A stretch of DNA of 64,000 nucleotides. Origin: Rhodoflexus caldus. Lineage in GTDB: Bacteria; Bacteroidota; Bacteroidia; Cytophagales; Thermoflexibacteraceae. The first letter of the stretch is position 1. Each line of letters begins with the position of its first letter. The stretch is from contig NZ_JAJPRF010000008.1 in assembly GCF_021206925.1 (NCBI RefSeq), forward strand, positions 1 to 64,000. Direction: 5' to 3'. The notes below the pieces were generated by a model, which saw nothing but the letters and a program-made list of their open reading frames with translations, was not told the DNA's origin and did no database searches. This document shows, piece after piece, positions 1 through 7,971 of this stretch. The translations under genes were made by a program, and so were the position numbers.

Positions 1-73
1 AGGCACTATTGTAAAGGCTGTAAAGGAAGCAAAAAAGGGCTACAACAAAGTAGTTTTGTCGGCATGTGTTTGA
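1..73 (+). CDS. 3' end of an unidentified protein
   Basis: The window opens inside a reading frame that runs to a TGA at 71-73. Only 23 residues are visible, ending VVLSACV, preceded by a lysine-rich stretch (VKAVKEAKKGYNK). The tail looks like the last helix and strand of a globular domain, but it is too short to identify. A strong terminator lies about 60 nt downstream, which fits a genuine 3' gene end. The frame and stop are seen directly; no function can be given. Confidence 0.5.
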   Translation, partial: GTIVKAVKEAKKGYNKVVLSACV

Positions 74-130
74 CTGTCAATTACATAAGTCTTTATTGGT
101 TAGTCCTCTTCTGGGCACTTTTGCACAAAA

Positions 131-166
131 AACCCGCTTAGAGATGCTTCTAAGCGGGTTTTTTTC
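131..166 (+). terminator. Rho-independent terminator
   Basis: Perfect 12-bp inverted repeat (131-142 with 149-160, arm AACCCGCTTAGA), a 6-nt loop, and a T run at 159-165. An A run precedes the left arm, so it could also work on the minus strand for the stress-protein gene that ends at 264. Confidence 0.9.
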
Positions 167-263
167 ATGGAAAAGTAGATTGATTCGTTTTCTCATTTTA
201 TGAAGAACAGCCATTGTGCAAACTGCATAATGGCTATGTCTTCACATGGTTTTTTTGGAGTAG

Positions 264-1115
264 CTACTTTTTAAACACCAGCAGCGGAGTCCGTGTGCCG
301 AAAGCAACCGATTGGCTGATGCTTGGATTAAATAGCTTGTCAAACCACGAGCGTTCGTGGGTAAACATTACAAGTAATGAGGGCTTTTCTTCGGCTACAT
401 ACTGTTGAATGCCGGCTACAATATCGTTGTCATATTCGGTATGTACAAACGTGATATGCAGTTTGTCATAGTCAAATTTTGAGGTGAGCATATGCAAGGT
501 TTTTTCCTTGTCAAATTTGGTTACGTCCACCAATTGAGGGTACACCGGATATACGTGGAAAAGGTCTATGGTTGCATGGAACGGTTTGGCAAAGGCTACA
601 ATTTTTGCAAGTTCATCGCCAAAGTCGGTCAGGTCTGAAGCATAACCGATTTTAGTAATGCTGTCTGCCGGAGTGTCGGCCGGTACTGCCAGTACAGGGA
701 TGCTCACTTGTGCAAACAACCCTGCCGTATTGCTGCCGAAAAATACTTTTTTCAGCCCGCTTGCACCTTGTGTACCCATAATAATCATATCGGCCTGATG
801 CTTTTCAATAACTACGTGAATCATGTTCTTGAAAGCGCCGTATTCAACAGCCAAAGAGTAGCTGTCTGTAGCAGGGGTAATGCCCGAAGCAGTATATGCC
901 TGTGCAACCTGCTTCCGCAGCTCTTCCATATTTTCCTCTATGTCACTTTTTACCAGTTCGTGGTACAAATGAACAGGGGCTGTTTCCGGTACAATCGTAT
1001 CTGTAGCTCTGAAAAATACCAAATGGCTGCCGGTTGTATTGGCAAAGCGAATGGCGTATTGCATTGCTTTCAGTGCATTGTCAGAAAAGTCGGTGGGAAC
1101 GAGGATGGTTTTCAT
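264..1115 (-). CDS. Tandem-domain universal stress protein (UspA family)
   Basis: A 283-residue protein with two Usp domains in tandem (about 1-146 and 154-283). The first domain starts MKTILVPTDFS, the usual Usp beta-1 strand, and carries the nucleotide-binding pattern G-2x-G-9x-G-S at 114-128 (G114, G117, G127). In the second domain the matching segment near residues 255-275 is degenerate, so probably only the N-terminal half binds ATP; that is inference. Members of this family are cytoplasmic and linked to starvation and stress survival. The gene seems to stand alone: LutC lies about 100 nt upstream on the same strand, with no recognisable promoter between them. Confidence 0.93.
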   Translation of the reverse strand: MKTILVPTDFSDNALKAMQYAIRFANTTGSHLVFFRATDTIVPETAPVHLYHELVKSDIEENMEELRKQVAQAYTASGITPATDSYSLAVEYGAFKNMIHVVIEKHQADMIIMGTQGASGLKKVFFGSNTAGLFAQVSIPVLAVPADTPADSITKIGYASDLTDFGDELAKIVAFAKPFHATIDLFHVYPVYPQLVDVTKFDKEKTLHMLTSKFDYDKLHITFVHTEYDNDIVAGIQQYVAEEKPSLLVMFTHERSWFDKLFNPSISQSVAFGTRTPLLVFKK

Positions 1116-1220
1116 AAAATCTGTTTGTTGATTGTAAGGTTATGCAATCTGAAAGCAATATAACAGACAGATGCCTGACAAACAATGCGCTAAGTCATCT
1201 TTTGTAAAAAAATACATTTT

Positions 1221-1817
1221 TTAATCGCTTGTCAGGCAAACCAACAGACTGCGTGCGCCGTGTGCGCCTATCACGAGCGATTGCTCAATGTCCGCCGTGC
1301 GCGAAGGGCCTGAAATAAACACACCAAAACCTTCGCTTATTTGTGCTATTTGCTGATAGGCGGCGTGCATATTTTCTACCAGATGTTTATCGGACAGTAC
1401 AATTACTAAATGTTGCGTAATAAAGGGTAGCGCACGATGTATCATCTGTGTTTCGGTAAGCCAGATAGCACCGTTTTCTGCTACGCCGAGTAAACCTTGC
1501 ACAATGGCAACATCTACCGTGGCCAGTTCTGCAGGGTGGCCAATGGTGTTTGGGTCTATATTGCCCTGTATGGCAGGGTGTGCGCTGCAAATATGAACAG
1601 CCTCCGGGTAGGAGGTGCGAATAGCTTGTCGGATGGCTTCTTCGGTGGGGGTGTGTATAACCGTAGCGCCAATGCGCCCGAGTATTTCCACAAATGCCGA
1701 TTGTAATTCCTTCTCGGTTGTATGGGTGGCATATAAAGGAACGGTTGGCAAGTTGGCCTCGGCCGGGGGGGGGTTGCGGCGAATGGCACTGATAATTTGT
1801 TCGCGGTTGCTTTTCAT
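1221..1817 (-). CDS. lutC: LutC/YkgG-family protein (LUD domain)
   Basis: A 198-residue protein covering one LUD domain, the length usual for LutC. Typical segments are the N-terminal KSNREQIISAIR, the central VDVAIVQGLLGVAENGAIW, and the C-terminal GFGVFISGPSRTADIEQSLVIGAHG. LutC is one of three proteins (LutABC) of L-lactate oxidation to pyruvate in the cytoplasm; its own biochemical role is not well defined. The iron-sulfur partners LutA and LutB are not in this window, so either they lie elsewhere or the protein works alone. A terminator just upstream (1843-1879) isolates it from the YtxH gene. Confidence 0.88.
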   Translation of the reverse strand: MKSNREQIISAIRRNPPPAEANLPTVPLYATHTTEKELQSAFVEILGRIGATVIHTPTEEAIRQAIRTSYPEAVHICSAHPAIQGNIDPNTIGHPAELATVDVAIVQGLLGVAENGAIWLTETQMIHRALPFITQHLVIVLSDKHLVENMHAAYQQIAQISEGFGVFISGPSRTADIEQSLVIGAHGARSLLVCLTSD

Positions 1818-1842
1818 ATACTCAAAGAAACAAAATCAACTC

Positions 1843-1879
1843 AAAAAAAACACCCCTCCGCAAAATGCAGAGAGGTGTT
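1843..1879 (-). terminator. Rho-independent terminator after the YtxH gene
   Basis: Read on the minus strand, a 13-bp stem (1867-1879 with 1849-1861, two G:T wobbles) is followed by a run of eight T. It lies between the YtxH gene stop (1957) and the lutC start (1817), so it separates the two transcription units. Confidence 0.85.
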
Positions 1880-1956
1880 TGGAACATAAACCTATTAAAA
1901 CAACTTAAAACCTTTATTGCCAAAACAATGCGGAGCATAGATTAGTTGCAAGGGTT

Positions 1957-2253
1957 CTACTTTTGCTTGATTCGGAATTCCAAATCGTGCATGTCGCTGT
2001 AAATTTTTTCAGCTTCTTTTAAAATATCACCAACTACGCGCTGTCCGTCTGCTTTAGCGCTGTTAATGGGCTCATCTTTTTTTTCTTTGAGCGTTTCCAT
2101 TAGCTCTTTCAAAGCATCCAAATACTTATCTAAACGATAGCTTAATCTGTCGCGAGTGTTAATTCCTTTGTCCGGTGCGAAAAGCATACCCGCCACGATC
2201 CCTGTTGCTGCACCGGCGATAAAACCTAAGAGAGTTCTTCCTGCTTTGCTCAT
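1957..2253 (-). CDS. YtxH-domain small membrane protein
   Basis: A 98-residue protein starting at the ATG at 2253 (MSKAGRT). A longer reading from a TTG at 2277 is less likely. One glycine-rich transmembrane helix (about residues 8-24) ends in the family signature LFAPDKG, followed by a charged, probably coiled-coil cytoplasmic segment rich in Lys and Glu. YtxH proteins are widespread, small, and of unknown molecular function, often stress-linked. A TATATTTG box (minus strand, 2275-2282) sits just upstream and could be its own -7 element. Two comparable small membrane proteins are encoded at 17879-18653. Confidence 0.85.
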   Translation of the reverse strand: MSKAGRTLLGFIAGAATGIVAGMLFAPDKGINTRDRLSYRLDKYLDALKELMETLKEKKDEPINSAKADGQRVVGDILKEAEKIYSDMHDLEFRIKQK

Positions 2254-2295
2254 AATGATTGAAGTGTTGTTATTCAAATATACGAAAATTTAAAA

Positions 2296-3471
2296 TTATT
2301 TGTTGTCTATCAGGCCGCGACCGCTTTTCTTTACTTTGCCGGCCTGTTGCAGGTCGGTAGCAATTGTGTTGAGCAGGCCATTCACGAAGAAGTAACTTTT
2401 GGGAGTACTGTACATTTTGGAGATTTCAATAAACTCATTGATGGTTACTTTCACCGGAATACTTGGGAAGTGTATCATTTCGCTGATGGCGAGGTTGAGA
2501 ATCACCTTGTCCAATACGGTTATGCGGTCAATATCCCAGTTTTGGGTGCGGTCTGCTATCATTTGCTGTGCCATAGCCGACTCTTGTACGCCTTTGGCAA
2601 ACAGTTCAATCAGGTATTCTTTATCGTCTTGCCAGTTTGGGGAAAGCTCTTGCAACGGTATCTGCTCGCCTGCAGGTGCTTCTGCAATGCGTTTGATGGT
2701 TTTTACCGCCATGCTTTTAATAACGGGCATATTGTCTGTCCAGCCGATGTCGTTTTCTTCAAAATAGGCTAAAACGGCATCGTTGGAAAGGATGAACTGT
2801 TTGGCAATGCTCAGTACGATATTCAGTTCATCTTCATCGGTTGTTTCGGGCAGGCTGCGATACTGTTTGTAGAAGTCTTCTTTGAGCATGAGCTTGTACC
2901 ACTCGCGCACAAGTTCGTTGTCCCACACAATGTTGCGGCGCAGGGCTTCGTCTTTGAGCGCACTGTGTGCAGCCAATTTAGCAATAATGGGATTTTTGGC
3001 CAGCTTAAAGGTGTATTCGGCAACGCTCACCTGAGTAAACTTGCGGTTGAGGCTGTCCTGATGTTCTTTTTTGGCTTGTGCGCCCAGCTCTACCAGCAAC
3101 AAAAGAAAACGCAGGTAGTTGTCAAATATTTTTTCGGTTTCGCGCACCAAGGAGCGGCTCAGGTTTTCGTAATCTTTTTTGAGTGCCTGATGGTAAAAGC
3201 GAATGGCTTCGGCCGCAGATTTTTCAACCTTAGCGCTTACCGGACGGTCTAACGTGAGTGTTTTATTGAGATATTGTTCTTTGAATAATTTTTGTGCCTG
3301 TTCTCTTCCTTCTGCCAGTTTAACGGGGTCTTGCACTTCCATAGAGTTTAAATCCGGCAGAAAGTCGGATGCAATTTTATCTAATGCAAGTTCATAGTCC
3401 GATTGCTGACATTGTTGAAAAGCATAGAGGCTTTGTACAGCCTTAGCACGAAGTAATCGCCGATTGAGCAT
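2296..3471 (-). CDS. nusB: Transcription antitermination protein NusB, long Bacteroidota form
   Basis: NusB binds NusE (ribosomal S10) and boxA RNA to support rRNA antitermination. The protein has 391 residues, whereas classical NusB has about 140. The N-terminus RRLLRAKAVQSLYAFQQ and the C-terminal 110 residues (from about 275, including the segments DRITVLDKVILNLAISEM and IPVKVTINEFIEI) are canonical NusB. Between them lies an expanded, highly charged helical region (about 30-270), a layout known from this phylum. A Bacteroidota-type promoter lies at 3512-3543. The YtxH gene follows 42 nt downstream of the stop and may be partly cotranscribed. Confidence 0.93.
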   Translation of the reverse strand: MLNRRLLRAKAVQSLYAFQQCQQSDYELALDKIASDFLPDLNSMEVQDPVKLAEGREQAQKLFKEQYLNKTLTLDRPVSAKVEKSAAEAIRFYHQALKKDYENLSRSLVRETEKIFDNYLRFLLLLVELGAQAKKEHQDSLNRKFTQVSVAEYTFKLAKNPIIAKLAAHSALKDEALRRNIVWDNELVREWYKLMLKEDFYKQYRSLPETTDEDELNIVLSIAKQFILSNDAVLAYFEENDIGWTDNMPVIKSMAVKTIKRIAEAPAGEQIPLQELSPNWQDDKEYLIELFAKGVQESAMAQQMIADRTQNWDIDRITVLDKVILNLAISEMIHFPSIPVKVTINEFIEISKMYSTPKSYFFVNGLLNTIATDLQQAGKVKKSGRGLIDNK

Positions 3472-3511
3472 AGAAAAATATTAAACCGCTTAACACTTAT
3501 GAAAAGCGGCG

Positions 3512-3543
3512 CAAATTTACTTAAAAAATGGTGAGCCTTTCAA
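3512..3543 (-). promoter_or_regulatory. Bacteroidota-type promoter for nusB
   Basis: On the minus strand TTG (3541-3543), 21 nt, then TAAATTTG (3512-3519). This matches the phylum consensus TTG-N19..23-TAnnTTTG and lies about 40 nt upstream of the nusB ATG. Confidence 0.55.
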
Positions 3544-3560
3544 TCCCTGCAAGATATTAG

Positions 3561-4004
3561 CTATTGGGAAGCCCATTTTTTGGCTTCTTGCAGCGTGTCA
3601 AATACTTTGACTTCATATTTTGCATGGTTATTATCCATCAGGAACAGTTCAAGTGAAATATTGGAGAATAAATCTGTAGAACTGATGATTGCCATTTTTT
3701 GTAATCCTGCCATATTCATTTGAGGCGTCCATTCGGAAACTAACCAATCTACAATCTCATTCCACGGGCCAACAATGCTGGAATGATCCGCTATCAGTGA
3801 TGTGATGTTGTATTCACGCACTATTTCAGCTATTTTACCATATCCGGTACTCAGTTCATCCATCAACAGGAAGCCTCGCCACTTGTAATACAATTGTTTT
3901 TTCGCAGTATCAGGCTCGAAAAACATGTATACATATCCGCCCTCATTTTTCAGTTCGAGCGCAGAGCCATTTTCGGATGCATGGGGCACTAATGTCTGAT
4001 CCAT
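3561..4004 (-). CDS. SpoIIAA/STAS-like protein, unknown function
   Basis: A 147-residue soluble protein without a signal peptide. Its pattern is that of SpoIIAA-like or STAS-like folds common in Cytophagia: alternating strands and helices, a central conserved-looking block SLIADHSSIVGPWNEIVDWL, a strand with MAIIS, and a C-terminal helix ending EAKKWASQ. Two more proteins of similar size and pattern are encoded at 44812 and 53998. Fold assignment rests on pattern only, and no ligand or partner can be named. It follows ade on the same strand after a 64-nt gap. Confidence 0.6.
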   Translation of the reverse strand: MDQTLVPHASENGSALELKNEGGYVYMFFEPDTAKKQLYYKWRGFLLMDELSTGYGKIAEIVREYNITSLIADHSSIVGPWNEIVDWLVSEWTPQMNMAGLQKMAIISSTDLFSNISLELFLMDNNHAKYEVKVFDTLQEAKKWASQ

Positions 4005-4068
4005 CGGCTATCAATAGGGATAAAAAGCAGCACAAATTACGTTATTAGCCACCCAATTAACAAAACTG

Positions 4069-5715
4069 TTAGCAGAAAACCTGCGCAAATTCAAATTTAT
4101 TACCATCAAACAGACCTAAGTCGCTCATTTTCAGTGAGGGTATTACAAGTAATGCCATGAAGCTCAGCGTCATAAAAGGGGCTTGCAAGGGTTGTGCCTG
4201 CACGGGTGCACAAAGTTGCTTGGCAAATGTGTCTATGTCCTGATAGGCCTGTGCTACATAGTAGGCATCATCTGCCGACATTAATCCCGCTACGGGCAGA
4301 GACAGTAGTTTGGTTTCTTCATTGTTGCAAGCCGAAATGCCGCCTTGGGCTTCAATAATGGCATTAACAGCTTTGGCCAGCAGTTCATCATCCGTGCCTA
4401 CGGCTACAATGTTGTGCGAGTCGTGCGCTACTGATGAGGCAATGGCTCCCTGCCGCAATCCGAACCCGCGAATGAAGCCCACGGCAGGCGGCGCATTTTT
4501 GTAACGATTTATAACCACTATTTTGAGTAAATCTTTACCGGGGTCTGCAATGGCGAAACCATTGACAATGGTGGCTTTAACAAACTCTTCTTGTGTAATA
4601 AGTTCGCCGTCCAGTGCTACAATGGCGCGCACCGTATCGGAGGCCGCACGAACTTGCAGCGAATCGGCACTAATAGGTTGTGCATGGAAATAATTTTGCT
4701 TTTCTGCCACAGGCGCTTTAATAAACGAATGCCCGTTTTCTGCTACCAGTTCGCCGTTAATCCACGTTTGCAGCACTTTAAAATGCGTCAGGTCTTCTAC
4801 CAAAATGCAATCTGCCGGGTCGCCGATGCGCAATTGACCAACGTCTAACCCGTAATGATAAATCGGGTTGAGGCAGGCAACCGTTAATACTTTAAAAACA
4901 TCTACGCCTAAGGCTACGGCGCGGGCTGCCAATTGGTTAATGTGCCCTTCCAGCAAACTGTCGGGGTGTTTGTCATCGGAGCAGAACATTATTTGTTGCC
5001 AATGTTCGTGGAGCAAGGGGGCAAGTGCATTGAAGTTTTTGGCAGCGCTTCCTTCGCGGATAATAATTTTCATGCCGGCAGCCAGTTTGTCGAGCGCCTC
5101 TGCGGCCGTAAAACATTCGTGGTCGGTGCTCATGCCTGCCGCTGCGTATTGTCTTGCCTGCTCACCGCGCAAACCGGGTGCGTGCCCGTCAATGGGTTTG
5201 CCCAATTCCTGCGCGATTTTAATTTTTGCCGCTACGTCTTCGTTGCCGTACAGAACGCCCGGCCAGTTCATCATCTCGGCAAGATATTTGAGCTTGTCTG
5301 TTTGGAAAAGTTCTCTGACTTGTTCGGGGCTGATGGCTGCGCCCGCTGTTTCAAAGGCGGTAGCAGGCACGCAAGAAGGTATGCCAAAGCAGAATTTAAA
5401 AGGCACACTGTTGCCGTTGCGCACCATGTAGCGAATGCCTTCTACGCCTGTTACATTGGCAATTTCGTGAGGGTCGGAAACGGTAGCAACCGTGCCGTGC
5501 AGGGTGGCCAGCCGCGCAAACTGTGCAGGCACAAGCATAGAACTTTCAATGTGGACGTGTGCATCAATAAATCCGGGCATCAGAAAATATTTGCAGGGTG
5601 CATCGGTAGGTTGAATGTCGGCAATTTTACCGTGGCTGATTTGCACTTCGGCAGGAAAAATTTGGCGCGCTGCAATATTTACTACATTTGCACGTATGCT
5701 AATAAGATGATTCAT
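4069..5715 (-). CDS. ade: Adenine deaminase
   Basis: Converts adenine to hypoxanthine and ammonia for purine salvage in the cytoplasm. The 548-residue length fits the Ade family of the amidohydrolase superfamily. Metal-site motifs are present: HVHIESSML near residue 50, VSDPHEIANVTG near 80-90, DHECF near 195, and the family signature SDDKHPDSLL near 245. The C-terminal domain contains the typical GFGLRQGAIASSVAHDSHN block. The ATG at 5715 precedes an N-terminus expected for Ade. The promoter of the divergent micro-lipoprotein operon lies inside its first codons (5661-5690). Confidence 0.95.
   Translation of the reverse strand: MNHLISIRANVVNIAARQIFPAEVQISHGKIADIQPTDAPCKYFLMPGFIDAHVHIESSMLVPAQFARLATLHGTVATVSDPHEIANVTGVEGIRYMVRNGNSVPFKFCFGIPSCVPATAFETAGAAISPEQVRELFQTDKLKYLAEMMNWPGVLYGNEDVAAKIKIAQELGKPIDGHAPGLRGEQARQYAAAGMSTDHECFTAAEALDKLAAGMKIIIREGSAAKNFNALAPLLHEHWQQIMFCSDDKHPDSLLEGHINQLAARAVALGVDVFKVLTVACLNPIYHYGLDVGQLRIGDPADCILVEDLTHFKVLQTWINGELVAENGHSFIKAPVAEKQNYFHAQPISADSLQVRAASDTVRAIVALDGELITQEEFVKATIVNGFAIADPGKDLLKIVVINRYKNAPPAVGFIRGFGLRQGAIASSVAHDSHNIVAVGTDDELLAKAVNAIIEAQGGISACNNEETKLLSLPVAGLMSADDAYYVAQAYQDIDTFAKQLCAPVQAQPLQAPFMTLSFMALLVIPSLKMSDLGLFDGNKFEFAQVFC
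5661..5690 (+). promoter_or_regulatory. Promoter of the micro-lipoprotein operon
   Basis: TTTG (5661-5664), 18 nt, TACATTTG (5683-5690), followed about 38 nt later by the ATG of the first small lipoprotein. The site lies within the 5' coding region of the divergent ade gene. Confidence 0.55.
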
Positions 5716-5728
5716 AACCCTTTTTGAT

Positions 5729-5893
5729 ATGAAAAAAGCAATTTATTTTGTGCTGTTCTGTGTACTGACTCTGGGCTTTGGTTCGTGCGTGCACGCGCCT
5801 AATACGGGTTGGACACCACGCAAGTCGAAACCTATCCGCACCGGAAAGCCGGTTGAATATACAAAAGTGAATAAACGTATCCGAATGTGGTAA
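5729..5893 (+). CDS. Micro-lipoprotein 1 (54 aa)
   Basis: Translation starts MKKAIYFVLFCVLTLGFGSC: a charged N-terminus, a hydrophobic stretch and a lipobox ending at Cys20, so a signal-peptidase-II lipoprotein is predicted. The mature part is 35 residues, very basic, and contains HAPNTGWTPRKSK. It is the first of three overlapping genes; its stop overlaps the next start (TAATGA). The second protein has the same mature motif, HAP-x-T-x-W-T-P-x-K. Function unknown; membrane-anchored basic peptides of this size are not characterised. Coding is supported by the tandem lipoboxes, the overlaps and the upstream promoter. Confidence 0.75.
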   Translation: MKKAIYFVLFCVLTLGFGSCVHAPNTGWTPRKSKPIRTGKPVEYTKVNKRIRMW

Positions 5894-6045
5894 TGAAAAA
5901 GAGGAGTTTATTGCAAAAATTCTCAGCAGGTAAGGCGCTGTTATTTATCTGCCTGTTAGGTATGGCAAGTTGCTATCATGCACCGCGCACAGCATGGACA
6001 CCCGTAAAACCCAAAAGAGCTAAACCCGATGTTTACCCACGTTAA
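5893..6045 (+). CDS. Micro-lipoprotein 2 (50 aa)
   Basis: The start overlaps the stop of the previous gene by one base, suggesting translational coupling. The signal segment ends in a lipobox GMASC (Cys27). The mature part is only 24 residues, YHAPRTAWTPVKPK plus a short basic tail ending VYPR, and shares HAP-x-T-x-W-T-P with micro-lipoprotein 1. The two genes therefore look like diverged duplicates. The peptide would be anchored by lipid in the inner or outer membrane. No function is known. Confidence 0.75.
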   Translation: MKKRSLLQKFSAGKALLFICLLGMASCYHAPRTAWTPVKPKRAKPDVYPR

Positions 6046-6169
6046 TAAAACCCGATGGATAGTTTATTTGCTGTTGCTTGCAGCGTTCTCTTCGGGCTGT
6101 GCTTCGGGCAAAGGCGGCAGAAAATTAAAAAGAGGCAAACCGATTCCCTGTCCTGTTAAGGATTGCTAA
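6029..6169 (+). CDS. Micro-lipoprotein 3 (46 aa)
   Basis: Overlaps micro-lipoprotein 2 by 17 nt in another frame. The N-terminus MFTHVNKTRWIVYLLLLAAF leads to a lipobox SSGC (Cys24). The mature part is CASGKGGRKLKRGKP followed by IPCPVKDC, strongly basic and with two more cysteines near the end. It lacks the WTP motif of the first two but shares size, charge and arrangement. Likely the last gene of the operon; about 100 nt of non-coding DNA follow before the transposase debris. Confidence 0.65.
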   Translation: MFTHVNKTRWIVYLLLLAAFSSGCASGKGGRKLKRGKPIPCPVKDC

Positions 6170-6253
6170 TGAGGCAATCGCTTGTTAGGCAAAATCACAA
6201 GTATTTGCAAGGGAAAATATTGTTTAGTGTTGAAAATCAAAAACTTAAACCTC

Positions 6254-6315
6254 TTGCCGTTGCTTGCGTCTTCACAAGCGACAGGCGTCGCTGGTGCAGA
6301 CACCAACGACGGCAA
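6254..6315. repeat. Two-armed palindromic element
   Basis: Outer 7-bp stem TTGCCGT (6254-6260) with ACGGCAA (6309-6315). Inside are two hairpins: 6262-6268 with 6273-6279 (7 bp, one mismatch, 4-nt loop) and 6287-6296 with 6301-6310 (10 bp, one mismatch, 4-nt loop). Together they could fold as a small cloverleaf. The element forms the junction with a truncated transposase gene. Confidence 0.7.
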
Positions 6316-6634
6316 TAAATACGTCTTGGGCTTGTAAAGCCGCTTTGAGGCATTTTTTGGTAATTTTTAAATAATCGCAAACCGTACGGATATCCACGTT
6401 AAAATACAGCGCCATATTTTCCAGCGTTGGATAAGACTTTAGGTAGTGCAAGACAAAGAAAAGCGCCTCTTTGGGATTGGTAAAAACAGGTTGTTTTTTG
6501 ATGTAAGGATTGCCTGATTTGGGCTTGTAGTATTGGCTAAAAACTTCGGCTAATTTTTCAAATTGTTCAAGAGTTAAGCCCGTAGCGGCTTTGCATTTTT
6601 TATCGCTGTTGAGATTAAAAAAGATGCTTGCCAT
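6272..6634 (-). pseudogene. IS5-type transposase N-terminal fragment
   Basis: A 120-residue frame whose first ~104 residues resemble the N-terminal helix-turn-helix part of IS5/ISL2-group DDE transposases: a FFNLN start, TGLTLEQFEKLAEVF, then FTNPKEALFFVLHYLK and TVCDYLKITKKCLKAALQAQ. The catalytic DDE domain is missing. The last ~16 codons (from about VFIAVV) are read through the two-armed palindrome and are not transposase-like. So this is a dead remnant, cut or replaced by the repeat. No flanking terminal inverted repeats were recognised. Confidence 0.75.
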
Positions 6635-6813
6635 ATTGTATCTCTATTTGATAAGATTGCTACACAAAATTAAGCAATTAGCTGATAATCAATACACAAA
6701 AGGTCTAATATTTTACAATACTTCATCAAAAAAGGACATCATAAATTTGTTTAGTAATTTTTTTGTGCATATATTGCCTTAGTAATTTTTTATTCACTTA
6801 AACAAATTAGAAA

Positions 6814-7053
6814 ATGAAAAAGATTCTCTGTCTACTTATTTTATTGTCAGTTCCCTTTATCTCTGATGCTGCGCAATGTTCTTGTGAGGCTTATGCTGAT
6901 GGCTGGGCTTTTCATATTACCTATCAAACTAATAGTGATAATTGCACAGATAATATCATATGGGAAAGTGGGACAGGTTATGCTCAGAATCTCAATGAGC
7001 CGGAGTCAGAAATGATTACAGCTAGTTGGGCTGATCCTAGTCTATGCTTATAG
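6814..7053 (+). CDS. Small secreted cysteine-containing protein
   Basis: A 79-residue protein with a clear signal peptide (MKKILCLLILLSVPFISDAA, cleavage near 20). The mature part is about 60 residues, acidic, with four cysteines (QCSCEA near the start, DNC in the middle, LCL at the end), compatible with two disulfides in the periplasm or outside. Two imperfect copies of TTAGTAATTTTTT lie about 30 bp apart in the AT-rich leader (near 6750 and 6780). It lies 33 nt before the lipoprotein gene on the same strand. No family recognised. Confidence 0.65.
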   Translation: MKKILCLLILLSVPFISDAAQCSCEAYADGWAFHITYQTNSDNCTDNIIWESGTGYAQNLNEPESEMITASWADPSLCL

Positions 7054-7085
7054 TTTTTAGTTCAACCATTTAAATCACATTATTC

Positions 7086-7817
7086 ATGAAAACTCTCCTT
7101 AATGAAACCTTGAGCATGGCGTTACTGGCAGTAGCGTTATTCTCTTCTTGTCAGCAGAATATTCATCCTAAAGAAGATTCTATGGCTGAATTAAATTCTA
7201 AAAAGAATTTAAATTACATTAAACTTGATGAAAAAGATAGCAAACCACGCTTTGCTTTAGGTGAAGAAGCACCTATTTTACTGACGGGACGCAACAAACA
7301 AGAAGCATGGGAGGCTGCCAAAAAGATGGCGCCCTTGAACAATCGCTTGAAAGAAGACCTTACACCTGAGCAGGTCGGTCAGTTGGAAAAAGAGTATTTA
7401 GCCAATTTTGAAGCGGGTTCCGGTCAGGAACTCACTGCCCGCCTGTTCTTTGCAGTTAAAGTACTGGATCAATACTGGCTGGAACAGCCCGCAAGTGCAG
7501 AAAAAACTGAACGGGTGAACTACTATGCCAACCTGTTTTACGAAAATCAGTACGGTGATCCTATGCTGACTGTCAGAATTTTAGACTACCTGAAAGACAG
7601 AATCGCATCCGGCACATGGCATGGAATGGCGCAGGAATTTTTATTGCGTGGCAAAGCCATCACAGCTGCGCGGGAGGCTTCTGTAACCCAACAACAACAC
7701 AAAAAACCTGCTACTACACCAATGGGGCAAGCATTAGACGACAAACAGCGACAGTATGTAGAAATCCGTAAACAAGAATTAGTTACACTGGAAAATATGT
7801 TGGTGCGTAACCGCTGA
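7086..7817 (+). CDS. Hypothetical lipoprotein
   Basis: A 243-residue protein with a lipobox LFSSC at about residue 22, so probably membrane-anchored. The mature region is mostly charged and helical, with a TPR-like or helical-bundle look (EAWEAAKKMAPLNNRLKEDL, QVGQLEKEYLANF) and a Lys/Gln/Thr-rich linker near 205-215. No conserved domain recognised. It is probably cotranscribed with the small secreted protein upstream. A strong hairpin follows the stop. Confidence 0.7.
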   Translation: MKTLLNETLSMALLAVALFSSCQQNIHPKEDSMAELNSKKNLNYIKLDEKDSKPRFALGEEAPILLTGRNKQEAWEAAKKMAPLNNRLKEDLTPEQVGQLEKEYLANFEAGSGQELTARLFFAVKVLDQYWLEQPASAEKTERVNYYANLFYENQYGDPMLTVRILDYLKDRIASGTWHGMAQEFLLRGKAITAAREASVTQQQHKKPATTPMGQALDDKQRQYVEIRKQELVTLENMLVRNR

Positions 7818-7847
7818 TGCGTTTATTAAGCATTGGTATTATACAAA

Positions 7848-7887
7848 CAAGACACCCGACGGATTTTGAAATCCATCGGGTGTCTTG
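7848..7887. terminator. Hairpin between convergent genes
   Basis: Arms 7848-7859 and 7876-7887 (CAAGACACCCGA) pair perfectly over 12 bp, and the stem continues inward after one mismatch. No long T run follows. Its position between two convergent genes (stops at 7817 and 7972) suggests a shared terminator. Confidence 0.6.
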
Positions 7888-7971
7888 CTTATGCGGCTGC
7901 ACTGCACTTTCAACTGAAGCCATGTTGCGCTAATGGCAGCCTAATCACAATCCATGCAGCAGATATTCGGG

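Noticed and set aside
6180-6253. Possible riboswitch or leader between the micro-lipoproteins and the palindrome
   Set aside because: No conserved riboswitch core or stable fold recognised.
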